The notes under the pieces are model-generated. The model saw only the letters and a list, made by a program, of their open reading frames with translations, made no database searches and was not told the DNA's origin. From Geosiphon pyriformis (taxonomy: Eukaryota; Glomeromycota; Glomeromycetes; Archaeosporales; Geosiphonaceae), in the NCBI GenBank assembly GCA_016748015.1, contig JAAOMT010000762.1:248001-312000 (forward strand): 64,000 nucleotides of DNA. Direction: 5' to 3'. Every line of letters begins with the position of its first letter. Position 1 is the first letter of the stretch. The position numbers and the translations under genes are program-made. Shown piece after piece: positions 23,521 to 35,100 of this stretch.

Positions 23521-24379
23521 TTTTGAAATCTAATAATTTGGTACTGTCTTGTAATATTTGTTATTAGATTAGAGATTTCTACTGAGCTTTATATCAGACT
23601 AAATAAGAGAGTGGATTTGGTTCCAAGATTAAAGAAACTTGTAATATTGGGTTAGTAGATTAGAGAAAGACTTTTGCAGTTTGACACTCTAATAATTACA
23701 TGGCTTCTGGTTCTATAAACTGTTAATCAGTATTTTTAAGAACTTATTTCATGAAATTGTTACATGGCCATCTATCTGTGGCTGTTTAAAAATGTGTTTA
23801 CTGTAATTTCTACTTAAGCATCAAGTATTTGTTTTGTAATATGGTTGAGACATCTGACCATTCTTTTGTATGCTTTTATAATGCGGTGGTCTATAGTATG
23901 ATTTTGTCAAAATTTGGTGTGAAATAGTCATCACTATCAAACATTGTCATTTTTTTTTCTATAGTTATTCAGGATTTCTTCTCTTGTGTAAATAATATTA
24001 ATCTGTATTTGATTTTGGCAAGAGATTTCATATCTGTTAGTTAGTACAATAAAGCTTTAAGTGTTTGTGATAGTCCTGAGTCAATTGGTATAATGATAGT
24101 AGATTTTATCAGAGATTTGGCTTTAGTTTACAGATCTATAATATGGTGTAGTAGATCTGAATGCTAAGCATCCATAAAAAAAGTGGGACTTGTAATTGCT
24201 GATAACAGTGTGAAGGAAATTGTCAATGATAATGAGAGTGTATTAAGTGATAGTATTGTCAGATTACTTAATATAGATAAAATCAGGGGTGTGTATTCTG
24301 GTATATATACTAAATATTTGCTTTTTTCAGATTTGGGTAATAAAATAATAGTGGTGGTGAATTTGTAGTGTAGTCTTGG

Positions 24380-24515
24380 TTAACCTAAGCAGCTGGTCAC
24401 ATGTAAAAAATGTGTGAATCACATTTAGTTTTATAATACATATATGTTATATGTTTTTAGATAGCAATTGGGCCACATTCATTAAACTGAAATATAAAAA
24501 AAAAATATAAAAACT
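24380..24515 (+). other. L2 3'-UTR and poly-A tail
   Basis: The block 'gctggtcacatgtaaaaaat' through 'agcaattgggccacattc' and the final A-run match the tails of the other copies and the relic at 5140-5262. Confidence 0.7.
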
Positions 24516-25052
24516 ATTATTCAAAACTTTGTTAACCATAAAATTTTTTTTATTAATTAAAAAACTTATTTTTGTTTAAATAATATTCTAAAATTAAGTT
24601 ATTAATATTTAAAAAAAGTATTTTGTATATTATTACTTATAAAAAAAACAATAATTAATATTTAATATATATTATATATTAAAAATAAATATATAACTTT
24701 TTTATAATAATTAATAAAATTTTAATAAAAAAAATACTTTTTGTTATAAAAACAGCTAAACAAAACATTTTAAAAATGTTTTTTTTTTAAATATTAATAA
24801 TATAAAACTGTTTTTAATAGCTTTTAACTCATTTTTTTTGATTAATAGTTTTTTTTTTAAGATATATTTAGATTAATATTAATATTGTTTTTGTTTTTTT
24901 TAAAAATTTAAAAGTTTTTAACAATAAATTAATTAAAAAATTGGTTTTTTTTATATTACTATTATTACTTTATTAATAATCAAAAAACCAAAAAATTTAA
25001 AAAATAACAGTTACTTTTGTTTATTATTATTATTATATTAATTTTTTTGGTA
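24516..25052. other. AT spacer between L2 and L3
   Basis: A/T-only composition with long T-runs; nothing coding seen. L2 and L3 are tail to tail across it. Confidence 0.6.
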
Positions 25053-25189
25053 ATTTTTTTTTTATTAGTTTTATGAATAAGATCCAAATACTGTCTAGTA
25101 CAATACATTATATAAATAATTTAAACTAGATATAAATCATATTTTTCCTACACATAACCAACCATTCAAGCTGATTAAGACAACACTAT

Positions 25190-26561
25190 ATATTTATACA
25201 AACTGAAACTATGTCCCTTATTTCTGTAAAAAATAAACAAGACTTCTATATTCTAAAACTAATATTAAATGCCTTAGTGATACCAAGCAATTTGACCACA
25301 CTAGTAGAAAACACCAAAGACATTTTAAAAACTAAAATAGAAGCTGAATTATTACATGGAATCAGCTTATTTTTTTTCATAAAGACACAATATTTAGTAT
25401 AGACCAACCAAATTTTATTTCTAAAGGCTAAACAGAAATTCTACATAAAGTCCACAACTATATGACAAGCAACTTTGGTATTTTCAAGGATGGAAACAGC
25501 CTTTTGACACCAACCATTAAAAACAAAGCTCTTACAAAAAGCTGTACACATTACAACATTAGAAGCATATAACAACAACAGTTAAAATACACATGAAGTA
25601 GAACAAAAAACACCAGAAAACTCCCTTTATGCAGCCACATAGGTCTTCAACAATTGATGGCAAACAGACTTATCAATTACACAAAAAAAAACATGGTTTG
25701 AAACTTTAATGTCACCACAATACAAACATAATACACTAGGATAACACTTATTATATAGGTATTTTGAATAGCAATAGATAGCTAATAATATAAAGTTTTT
25801 ATAAAATAAGTGCAGATATTAACAAAATGTTTATTGGTGAAACCAGCAGCCATGTATAAGTTAGGATGTCACATCAAAAACAAGCTGAGCCAGTCAATAT
25901 TTGAGAACAAACTATTAGACAGAATTTTAAAACCAAAACCAACTTCTTAATATGCACAGTGAACAAACTAAAAAACTTCATGAACAAAATATCTAAAATT
26001 ACCAGAAACCATACTACCACTCACCAAAATATAATGCTTTTTTATATGAGAAAGAAGATACCAATTAAAGACAGATATAGTGTTAGCAAGAGCATTAGCT
26101 TGTTTGTTGTCCAGAATTTCTGAGTGACTCTTCACTTTGTGCCATTTAACATGTAAATTCTTGTTATGAATGATTCCTACAATATTCTGGTGTTCAACCC
26201 AACATTAATTTTAAAAGTCCAGACATAAGAAACCCAATTCTATACTACATGTATCTAAAGCAGCTTAACTGTTTGTAAATAAGCAAATTAAGTTAAGAAG
26301 AGGAACACACTCAAAAGCTAATACAATAGCTTGTAATTTTACCAAAATAGAAGATAACAAATCCAATACTCTGATATCCAAATCCAAGTTTATGTCCCCA
26401 AAAAAAACTGCAGCACCTGCTCTTATATTAGTGATTTCTAAATTCTTTAGAGACTTATCCATATAGACAGACAGACTACTAACATTAACATTTGACAATT
26501 GATCACAAATTAACTCAAAATCATTTAACTCAAGAATACTCAAAGAACCAATACCACTCAA
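25190..26561 (-). pseudogene. L3 RNase H and C-terminal relic
   Basis: Segment 26561-26265 carries S-V-Y-M-D-K-S (first Asp kept) and V-K-L-Q-A-I-V-L-A-F (catalytic Glu to Lys), then L-F-T-N-S. The remainder to about 25190 aligns with the zinc-finger C-terminus of L1 but has no long frame. It is shifted in frame relative to the RT part. Confidence 0.65.
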
Positions 26562-26799
26562 AAAAAAAACATGTGGAAGAAGAATCTATACCACTAAAAA
26601 AGTTTACAAAAAGCTTAAACCAATCAAAAATAGAACCATGAGGATCTAATCTCTTCTATTACTTGAAGATTTTTTAACTAAAAATACTGTCATCTTGGCT
26701 GTAAAGTTGGTCCACAAAAGTAATACTGTATTGCTAAAGTAAAAGAAGGAACTTAAAAAACATAGACTCATTAAGAACAGTTAATATAAAGATCCCACC

Positions 26800-27880
26800 C
26801 TAAAGACAAAAAAAATTGTTTATATAACCACCCAGAAATAAATTGCATTCAAGAAAGATACAAACTATATTTGCCAAAAAGTTATTAAATGGACTAATCT
26901 TAATATAAACCAGGAAGCTCAAAAGATGAAGAAAGCACCAACACAAAACTTGTAAGTTATAAGACTTTTGAGAGAACAAATGTTTCAAAATCCTGATTGA
27001 GTTTGCAAAAATCACAAAGAACATCACTTTGCTTTTAGCTTGAACCTGCTCAAAAGTTTTTAAGCTATATAAAGAAGAGTAATGAAGCACATTATTAGGA
27101 AAATTAAAAAGCAGACCAGATTTCAATTTCAAGTCTTTATAAATTAAAGCATTCCATTTATTACACACACTAATTGGAATAAAGCTGAATTAAGTTCTGT
27201 AGCCAACAATAAAATAAAGAACAGCTAATACCAAATATAAAAACTGCTTGTTAGAGATGGCTTTTTTTAGAACAAAGTTGGCAAAAAACCAGATATTCAA
27301 ATATGTCTTAGCTAAACTAAGCTTAGACAGACTTTTACTGAATAAAAAAATACCCAGATAGTAATAAGATTTATTTTTTTTGGCAATGGAAATAAGTAAA
27401 CCACTAATTAATAAAAAAAAACTATTAACTCTGTAATTGATAGGAATAACTACTATCTTATTATTATTAATAAAGATATTATTGATCTGAAAAAATTTAC
27501 TGACAACATTGAAGATATGTTGAATAGCATTTTGACTGCTGTCAACCCAAATTGTATTGTCAACAAAAGCACCAGCTATGAAAAAAGAAAACAATCCAGC
27601 CTAAAATTCTGCATGACTATTTCTGGAAATAGTATAAGAATTCAATCTGTACTCATACATATACTCTTGTCTTTTGACTTTACACAGAAAAGAATTATAA
27701 AAAATATGCTATAAAAAAGGCAAAAAAACCTTTCTCTGATCTAAACTATTATGCATCTAATACCCATTAGTCAATCCAAAATTCATTATAACCTTGTTGA
27801 TACAACTATTGTAAATACTACCAAAAAATTGAATAAATTTATCACATATCTTAATTCTGATCAAACTCTTCTTAAGATGC
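26800..27880 (-). pseudogene. L3 reverse transcriptase C-terminal relic
   Basis: Segments 27594-27190 and 27168-26800 share a frame and align with the RT and thumb of L1. The catalytic box reads F-V-D-N at 27567-27556, the same second-Asp-to-Asn change as L2. The L-D-Q-G glutamine codon is still CAG (27736-27738), the only copy covering this site where it is sense. Confidence 0.7.
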
Positions 27881-28530
27881 TGTTACCAGTAGAATTTTAG
27901 CTATTAATTAGCATGAAATTACACTTATAATTCCTATAATTAATTAGTATATTAATATCATTTCAAATTATCACTTATTATTTAATCAATTACCACATAT
28001 CACGATTCAATTAAATAATCTAATTAGTATAACAGAAAGTAGAATGATTAAATTACACAATATCCTGAACTTTGTAACATTCTAAAATTCGCCGAAATTT
28101 ACAGAAATTTGCCGAAATTTATAAGAAATTCGCCAAAATTTATAGAAATTCACCGAAATTATGAATAGTTCACCCAAATTAATCAATAGTTCAGCGAAAT
28201 AACTTGTAGTTTATTAAAATATATCTTTAGTTCGCCAAAATTTGAGCAAAGAGAAAAAATGCAAGTTTATAGACTAGTACTATAACAAGTTGTATAAAAA
28301 AAGAGCTTTTTTCTTCAAGAAAATGTATTTTACTTTAGATTTATCACTTAGAACCAGTCTTATACACACAAAAAGAAATAAATATCAAATAATTTAAAAC
28401 AATCAAATCCTTCAATTATTGCACTTGAAAAATCTCCAAAAACCAACTAATATTTTGAAATTGATTAGCTACCAATTTCAATAAAACTGTTAGTGACTCC
28501 AGGCCTGGACAGAAAACGATTCCCTTAACA
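27881..28530 (+). repeat. Putative LTR of a truncated plus-strand element
   Basis: Bounded by TGTTA at 27881 and TAACA ending at 28530, the same inverted termini as the other LTRs here. It is followed by a non-coding leader and a gag-like frame on the same strand. No second copy was found in the window, so LTR status rests on termini and context. It contains the short tandem array at 28087-28195. Confidence 0.45.
28087..28195. repeat. Degenerate tandem array of ttcgccgaaattta units
   Basis: About five or six diverged units of roughly 18-20 bp built on 'ttcgccgaaatttatagaaa', each carrying the cgccgaaatt or a mutated core, plus outliers near 28150-28240 (ttcaccgaaatt, ttcacccaaatt, ttcagcgaaat, ttcgccaaaatt). 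It is unusual here because it is rich in CpG in an otherwise CpG-poor region. Confidence 0.65.
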
Positions 28531-28919
28531 GAATTCTATTTTTTTTACATTTCTTTTATTTTTCTTTTTTTTTCTTATTATAATCATTAAGATAGCCTAC
28601 AGACAAAATTCCTGTAGAAGAGTTGACTTTCACAGCAAAGTAACTACACATTTTAGTGAGCTTCCAGATGAGCAATTCCTGAAAAAGAGTTAATGTTTAT
28701 TACAACATAACTACACAAGTAACTGGCAAGGAATTGGCCATTCCACTCATAAGCCCAGCAGTTCAAATTATAGGAGATAATTTGAAAATAAGTTCAGTTA
28801 TTGGAGGTTCAACTACTTCTAGAAAATGTAAATTCACAGCAAATCAACATTAGCAACATTCAAGAAAAAAAACCAAAAATCTCCAGTAATATTTGGTGTT
28901 TTCTCATGGAAATAACACA

Positions 28920-29590
28920 GCAATAACAAATTCAAAGTGGTGACCACACCAAACACAACAACTCTAGAGTATTACCAGTCAATTTACACCCACTGCATAC
29001 AAAAATTTAACATCCCAGACGGAATTGAAGTTGTCAAGAAATCAGTATACTAATATATTGAAAACCACATTAACAATTATCTTCTTGAAAATTACAACAT
29101 CTCAAAAGTTAGAAGCAATCTTTACAATAATTTAGTGCACTATTCACAATTGGAAACAGAAAACCTGAACAGTGAAACACTTGCTACCTATTTTCAAGAA
29201 CTTAATTTTAACATTATTGAATATTGTGAAGAAAATTACTCAGTACAGTCTCAATACTCTATTGATTTTGAATCAAAGACAGAAACAAGCAACAAAAGCA
29301 AACAAAAAGTAAAGCAATACTTAAAAACCACTCCAAACACTCCAATACTACCAAAGACAACTGCCAAACACTTGCAAACACCTGAACAAGGAACCAGTGT
29401 CAAATTACCACTTTCTATTACACCATTTCCAATTTCACTTATTCAATCACAAACACCAAGTTCACCACTTAACTGTTTCTTTAAACCAGAAGACTTTCAA
29501 TCACTTAGGAATTCTATTCAACAGCAGAAACCACTATATTTGACTTTCTTGCCAGGCTTTCTGTCAAAAGTTTTTTTAAGAATATCATAG
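28920..29590 (+). pseudogene. Truncated Gag N-terminus, plus strand
   Basis: The frame is open from about 28907 except for a TAA at 29051-29053, and it runs 151 codons from 29135 to 29590. It begins near L-E-Y-Y-Q-S-I-Y and passes to a Thr/Pro/Gln-rich tail (T-T-P-N-T-P, T-P-E-Q-G-T-S-V-K). The low-complexity Pro/Thr tail is typical of Gag linkers in this kind of element. Coding similarity ends at about 29570-29590, where minus-strand sequence of another element begins. No zinc knuckle or pol is present. Confidence 0.45.
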
Positions 29591-29895
29591 TAGAGCCAGC
29601 AGATCAGCTTGCCATTTATTATGATTCCTTCTTTATCTGTTTTAACATTATTTAATGGCTTGCCATTGTTGGTAAAAATAGTGTAGACAAGTTTAGCAGT
29701 TTTTTTTTGTTTTTTTTGTTCATCTTCTTTATCACTTTTTTCATTATTTGATTCATTTAATTGCTCTTTTTCTTGGTTTTGTTTGGGTACTAAAGGAGTT
29801 GTTTAATGGTAACACTTAACTATAATGGGTTTCTCATTATATCTGATGGTTAGTTTACAGAGTTTATAATTAAGCAAGACTTTTGCTTTTTTAAG

Positions 29896-30500
29896 TCATT
29901 TATTGCCAACTATTATAGTGTATTCTTTTGCTTCAAATACTTTTATGTCAGTTTTAATGCTAATGCTATTGATTTGAACAGGAACAGCTTTGGTTATGCT
30001 CAGATCTTTTTTCTTGTCATCATGTACATTAGTCATTGGTCTTGTAAATGATTTATCAATCTTTCTGCCAATTGTTTCTAAAAAGTGTTTGGCAATGATA
30101 CTAACAGATGATTCACTGTTTAGAATCAGATCAATAAAGTAACCAGCCACTTGGGCTTTACAAATAAAAGAGATAACATTGCTGTTGTTAACAAGTCCAG
30201 CTTGGCATGAGTGTTTGTTGGTTTTTGGTGTCTTTTTTTTGGGAATCAAAGATTTGCAAAGGTTTTTTCTAAATTGGGGATGAGTTATTAACTGGCCAAA
30301 GATAATGTAAGCAAGTATTTCTATGAGATCTTTGACAACAAAATAAAGACCAGATTTTTGTACTGTTTCTGGGAGTTCCAACTTTGGAGAATTCTTAAAA
30401 ACTTTGGTCTTTAATGATTTATTATTATCAGCATTGGAAGTTAAGACTTTATTAGAATCTAGAATGAAATCAATCTTGGCTTTTTTTTTTTCTTGTTAAG
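29896..30500 (-). pseudogene. Retropepsin-like protease relic
   Basis: The 161-codon segment 30381-29896 has the fold signature F-I-D-L-I-L-N-S-E-S-S-V-S-I-I. The catalytic triad normally reading D-S/T-G is N-S-E, so the active site is lost by two changes that both fit G-to-A. The later Y-T-I-I-V-G-N box, the second conserved strand, is present. It would have cleaved the Gag polyprotein. Confidence 0.65.
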
Positions 30501-30699
30501 TTAAGGGAATTGATAGCCAGTTTATCTATGTCATGGTCATTATCAGTTAAGTTAAAAGTGAAAAAAGAATTTTTTTCTGGTTGGCTTGTACTCTTACTCT
30601 TTGGAAGTGCACCTATCAGTTTAAAGGCTGATAAATAGTAGTTTCAACTAGGAATCTTCTCCAAAGAAATTAATGTTGATATGATTAGATCTTTGATTG

Positions 30700-32165
30700 A
30701 AGACATTGTTGTTAATGGTTTTGTTGTTTTAATTGTCATTGTTTCTAAAAGCTGGAGGAGGCAAAGGAGAATTGTTGCAATCCCTGGAGAAATGTTCAGT
30801 TAATTTACAATGATAACACACAGGTGGGTTATGATTTTGTTGTCTTTGATAAGAGAGTTGTTGGGGCTAATTAAAACAGAGTTCAAATCTGGGTCTTTGT
30901 GGTTGTTGATTTTCTCTGACTGTTTGGGCTAAGAGTTTTAGTAACTGGGCAAGATTAGCTGTGAGTCTATCTATTAACTGTTCATTTGGATCTTGAGTCT
31001 GAGCAGCAAAAGAGATAGCAGCTATTTAAAGAGCAGAAGCCATAACAAGAGCAGGAACAAAAACTGGAAGGATGGATCCCAGATGCATCTTTTAGTTATT
31101 TTCTATTTTTTGGGCAAGTTCAATAGCCATATCCATTGTGGAATTATCTTTCAAGACCAAGAGAAGCCAAAGAGCATATGAGAGATCAGTTCTTAATTTT
31201 TTTGTAAAGGAATGAATCTTTTGCTCTTCTGTCTAGTTCCTTCTACAGTCTACTTGCTTGATTAATTTTTTGATTGTTTTGGCATACTTAATTACAACTT
31301 TACCAGAACCTTGGATTTTTTTTTCCAATTTCATGCACCATTTGGATATCAAAATTGGGGTTCTGAACTTATTTTCAAACTGAATAGTGAAAAAAGTATT
31401 GTTTTCTCCAACATTTGCAGGTGTTCATCTAATAATTCTTTGATGGATATTGGCATCTGTTTCTTGTGAGACCCAGATAGCAGGAGAGCCTTAGAGATAG
31501 CCACCAACAATTTGGAACTTGTATTCATCATCATATTGGTTGGCTGTAGCAGTTCTTTTAAAGTCATCCAACCATTTAATTGAATCTTGTACATTACCTT
31601 TGAATAGTAGTAGTAGGGTATTGTTTCTTCTTCTTAAAACAATTTGTATGCCTTGAAAGGCAATCAGAATGTTTTGTTGCATAGAGTTATTAGCTATTGG
31701 TTTAGAAGTAACTGTTTGTGTAAAATGTTCTAATTTACTTAAGAAGAGATCAAAAACAAAGACAGTTTAATAGCTTTCTTCTTTGGTTTTAAAAAGTGTT
31801 TCAGCCAACTGGTGGACAGCAATCCAGATGTGAATTTGGTAATTCAGATATTCAAAATCAAGAAGCTGTTGTTCAAAGGTTGTGGAATATAAAAGCTAAT
31901 TAATGCTGTTGTTTTTTTTTTTAAAGTTGTCTTCAAGATAAGCTTGGTCAAAGTAATAAGTTATATAAGCTGTGTAGATTTCAGCTAAATGCTTATTTAG
32001 AAACCAGTTTCAAAAGTCCTGGAATTGTTTACTGGATTGTTCTTCAATGGGAAAGCAAATCAAGCAGGAGAGCAAAAAATTGAATTCAATAAAGTTTAGA
32101 TTGTTTTTGTTATGTGCTTCAAAGTGTTTTTCTGATTGTTGTGACAGATATGAATAATTATCCAT
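30700..32165 (-). pseudogene. Gag with intact zinc knuckle
   Basis: It starts at ATG 32165 (M-D-N-Y-S-Y-L) shortly after the PBS and runs in stop-interrupted frame. A capsid-like centre is readable at 31682-31349: N-V-Q-D-S-I-K-W-L-D-D-F-K-R, then Q-I-V-G-G-Y-L and Q-F-E-N-K-F-R. A perfect knuckle C-Y-H-C-K-L-T-E-H-F-S-R-D-C lies at 30818-30777. Gag would package the element RNA. Several TAA/TAG/TGA codons and a frame change near 31500 inactivate it. Confidence 0.7.
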
Positions 32166-32195
32166 ACAATAGAAAACAAAGTGGATTTTGACAAC

Positions 32196-32217
32196 CTCAC
32201 AAGGAGCACTACTTTTA
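32196..32217 (-). other. PBS-like site
   Basis: On the minus strand TAGTGCTCCTTGTGAGGT lies next to the LTR edge and resembles the TGGTGCTCCCTGTGAGGT PBS of the Gypsy pair. The first TGG has become TAG and a C has become T. The spacing to the LTR is longer (about 10 bp), so the exact LTR edge is uncertain. Confidence 0.45.
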
Positions 32218-32839
32218 TGTTATGGGTTGGAATAACAAAATTGTAGAGTAATAAAAAGAATCAAAAAAAATTTAATTTTAAAGAGCAAATTGAATGAGTA
32301 TGGATTCAATATATAAAATCAGTTTTATAAAATATTTCAGTCACTATACTTTTCAAAAATAACCAAAAAATCTAAAGGTAGAGAGATAATCTATACTGTC
32401 AACAAATAATCACACACTGATATAATTCTATGTCTTATGTTAGTGCTCTTAGAATTCAATATCAGATATTAGATGTACTCTTCAGTCACATTTTATTCAA
32501 TAATCTTTAAATGCTACAATTACATGTTTCACAAAAAGAGTAAAGAATAACCAACAAGTAATTTTTTATCTCAAGATGTTCAGATACTTAAAGATAGGGA
32601 AAAAAAATTTAGCAATAAGAGAATGGTTAAGATAAAAGTTGTTATTTTATTTCTTTTTATTCTTACATAATTTTCTATAGCTAAAAGATTCATTGCTTAT
32701 ATAGCTATTAAAAAGTGGTCAGTAATTAGATCAATGATTAAGTCAATAATTACTATATAAAAATAGAGTGGTTAATTATATGACATTAGTGGCTAATACA
32801 TATAATAATTAATAAGAAGTATAAGTTTCAACTATAACA
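32218..32839 (-). repeat. Putative 5' LTR of the truncated element
   Basis: Bounded by TGTTAT (32218) and ATAACA (ending 32839) in plus view. The PBS lies on its left, gag follows, and no partner LTR remains. A 90-bp part resembles 10043-10135. Confidence 0.4.
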
Positions 32840-32963
32840 ATATATTATAAATTAGATTGCATTTCTATATTTTAATTGACTAATAAATTATGTACTATTT
32901 AAAATTATAAAATTATAATATTTTTATATTCTAATTGATTAATAAAAATTCAAAATTATCTGC

Positions 32964-33854
32964 TGTTACAAGTGATTATTTCTGCTGTTGAATTAAATAA
33001 TAAACCCATAACTTGGTGCTCAAAAGCTACTTCCATGGATGAGGTTCTGCAAGTGTGGTATCTGAAGGTTTTGATGGAGTCCTTTGTATAATGGACAGAG
33101 ATTCAATAGTGTCAATAGTAGATGTATCTTTCCAAGAGTTTTCCCCAATTTTTTTCTCAATATGATAGCTAGATTTAGTCTGGCAATTGTGCCTTTTTGG
33201 TAAACTATCTGATAATATATAAAATACTATCCTTATTTCTGGGTCTTTTACCAGGCTATCCTTGATGTCAATAACTCAGTGCTTAATTTTTTAATCAATT
33301 AGTATACAACAACAAAATCAAAAAAGAAATAAAATAAAATAAAGAAAATAAAAATAAAGAAAAATAGAGAAAATAAGCCAAGACAAATTTAGTACATTAG
33401 TATCTCATCAATAGCCATGATTAAGAGCTATTGTTCCAGTATAGTTAAGTATCAATTACTATCAACATGAAGTGTTGATAGTAGAAAGTGAGTTGAGATA
33501 TGGAATAATTATTTATTTGATGATTGGGAACTAGAATGTTGCTTAGATTAAATCTAAACTAAGTGGTCTGTTTTTTCAGCTTCTAATTCTACTGCTATAT
33601 ATACATAATTGAGATTCCTCAATTTCTCAATTCCTCAATTTTTTATGACAGAAATCCTGGAATTCCTGGAATCCTGCGATTCCTTTGAGAGGAATCCTGG
33701 AATTCTGGAATCCTGTGATTTCTTGTTGGGGAATTCTGAAATTTCTGGAATCCTGCAATTTCTGAGAGGAATCCTGGAATTCCACATTTACTATGCCTAC
33801 TTCTGATTGGCTACTAATCATGCTAATATATTTCCTATATTTCTATGAGTAACA
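32964..33854 (-). repeat. Outer element 3' LTR
   Basis: An 891-bp repeat with TGTTACA...GTAACA ends, paired with 52461-53342. In the sense (minus) direction it has a CCAAT box (33810-33806), an array of GGAATTCC-like units, and a TATA box TATATATA at 33603-33596. A pyrimidine-rich run at 33855-33871 just inside is the polypurine tract on the coding strand. Confidence 0.88.
33643..33783. repeat. Palindromic ggaatcctggaattc array in the LTR
   Basis: About ten tandem or alternating units of ggaat(c/t)cctgg and gaattcc, many self-complementary around GGAATTCC, lie between the CCAAT and TATA boxes. The same array is in all four LTRs (39663-39797, 49015-49151 and 53127-53271). Confidence 0.85.
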
Positions 33855-33867
33855 TTATTTCCTCCTT

Positions 33868-35100
33868 TTAATATTGAGCTCTGTCAAAATCCAACTCATT
33901 TAATTCCCCCTCTTGAAGTATTTTCTGGATTTCATTTTCGAGAATTACTTGTGTTATTTGGGTCTGTAATTCTCCAAATTGAGCATTGGTGATCTTTCCC
34001 AACTGATTACTGGTAACCATATCTATTGTTTTGTTGAGTAATATTTCTGGTCTATTCTGAAATGCTGTGTGTATTTGGTATATAGCTTGGACCTGTGTGG
34101 ATAAGTTGTTCTTTCCCACAAAATGTTCTAATTGTTGTAGTATTTTTTTGTTGAATAATCACTTTGTTTTATCCGTATATAGATTCTGGATATTTACGTG
34201 TTGTCCCAAGTAAAAATAACAATAGTTTCATGAAAATTGTTGTATTCACCAATTCCAAGTTTCTTTAGTCAACTCTTGATATAGTGATTCTTTTGTCAGC
34301 TCTTCTATTGCTAATTTTACTTTCACAATGATTTTGTCCACAGTATTTTCAGTTTTCTTCTGTGTTCTGAGTTGTAATGTCTTTCTAGTATTTTGATATC
34401 AAATGGTTTGTTGATTGATTGTAATCTCCATTTCCTGGTGTTGGATTAATTGAAAGAGTTGTTGTGCTAGTGAGTGAATGTTGTCTGTAATTTCCATTTT
34501 TCTGATATTTCCTGTTACATTTACCGTGTCTTTATATATTCTTTTGCTAAATCAATTTAACGTGTTATTGTCGATAATAATGATTGGTTCCAGATCTCGT
34601 GGAATCTTATCTGGTTGGACTAGTATTCTCTGTACTCCTAATTGTAGAATATTACTGGTAGATGGTAGTGTAATGTTGTGATATGGTTTCAGTTAATCTC
34701 TATGTGCTGCTTTGGTTAAAATTTTGTTATCCAGTCTTAATTTGTAAGCTCTATTTTCTAGAATTTCTTCTATGTGAAATGGTCCGTCTCATTTGGGGTC
34801 AAATTTTCCACTCCATTGTTTTTCCACTTTGGTATGATGTAGTAGTACTTTGTCTCCAATCCTGAATTCAACTGGTTTATCTGGTAGTTGGTTATTATGT
34901 CTTTCTTTTTGTTTCTCTTGTGACTTTTGTATGTTATCAGCTGCTCTTCGTCATTTGTTTTCTAATGTTTCCATTAAGTCATATGTTCTTTTCAACAATG
35001 TATTTTTGAAATTCTCTTCTGTTATTGATTCGATTGGGTATGTGCTGACTTCTATTTTCACTGGTAGTGTTGCTGTTCTACTATATACTAATTCAAATGG
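33868..35100 (-). pseudogene. Outer element integrase C-terminal region
   Basis: From about 35100 to the stop at 33868-33870 the frame is broken. The last 83 codons (34119-33868) match the end of the inner protein (N-N-L-S-T-Q-V-Q-A-I-Y, then the acidic E-L-N-E-L-D-F-D tail). The segment lies beyond the DDE core and corresponds to the C-terminal chromatin- or DNA-binding part of Gypsy integrases. No chromodomain signature is recognisable. Confidence 0.6.

Larger units (their letters stand above)
17770..24515 (+). mobile_element. LINE-family retrotransposon copy L2, full length
   Basis: A plus-strand copy of the same length as L1 and L4, with the same 5' leader (aacttctttttctct then ttttttgaaaaagaagttttt) and the same 3' tail ending in an A-run near 24493-24510. 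It is the most eroded full-length copy: stops every 50-150 codons and a few frameshifts (ORF2 segments fall into more than one frame). Confidence 0.8.
25053..27880 (-). mobile_element. LINE-family copy L3, 5'-truncated
   Basis: The 3' tail and T-run (25052-25064) are intact in type, but homology to L1/L4 stops at 27880 within the RT region, exactly where TGTTAC of an LTR begins. Either an LTR element inserted here and the 5' half was lost, or L3 was 5' truncated and an LTR later abutted it. Confidence 0.75.
29591..32839 (-). mobile_element. Truncated LTR element: LTR, Gag, protease
   Basis: A minus-strand element with its putative 5' LTR (32218-32839), a PBS-like site just inside it, gag and an aspartic protease. 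It stops at about 29590, before any RT. Its protein sequences differ clearly from the nested Gypsy pair, so it is a different family. It meets the plus-strand gag fragment tail to tail. Confidence 0.65.

Noticed and set aside
28087-28240. Possible CRISPR-like array
   Set aside because: Units are degenerate and adjacent without unique spacers, and the genome is eukaryotic.
33643-33783. LTR arrays as a satellite or CRISPR
   Set aside because: They occur only at the same place within the four LTRs and are part of the element.
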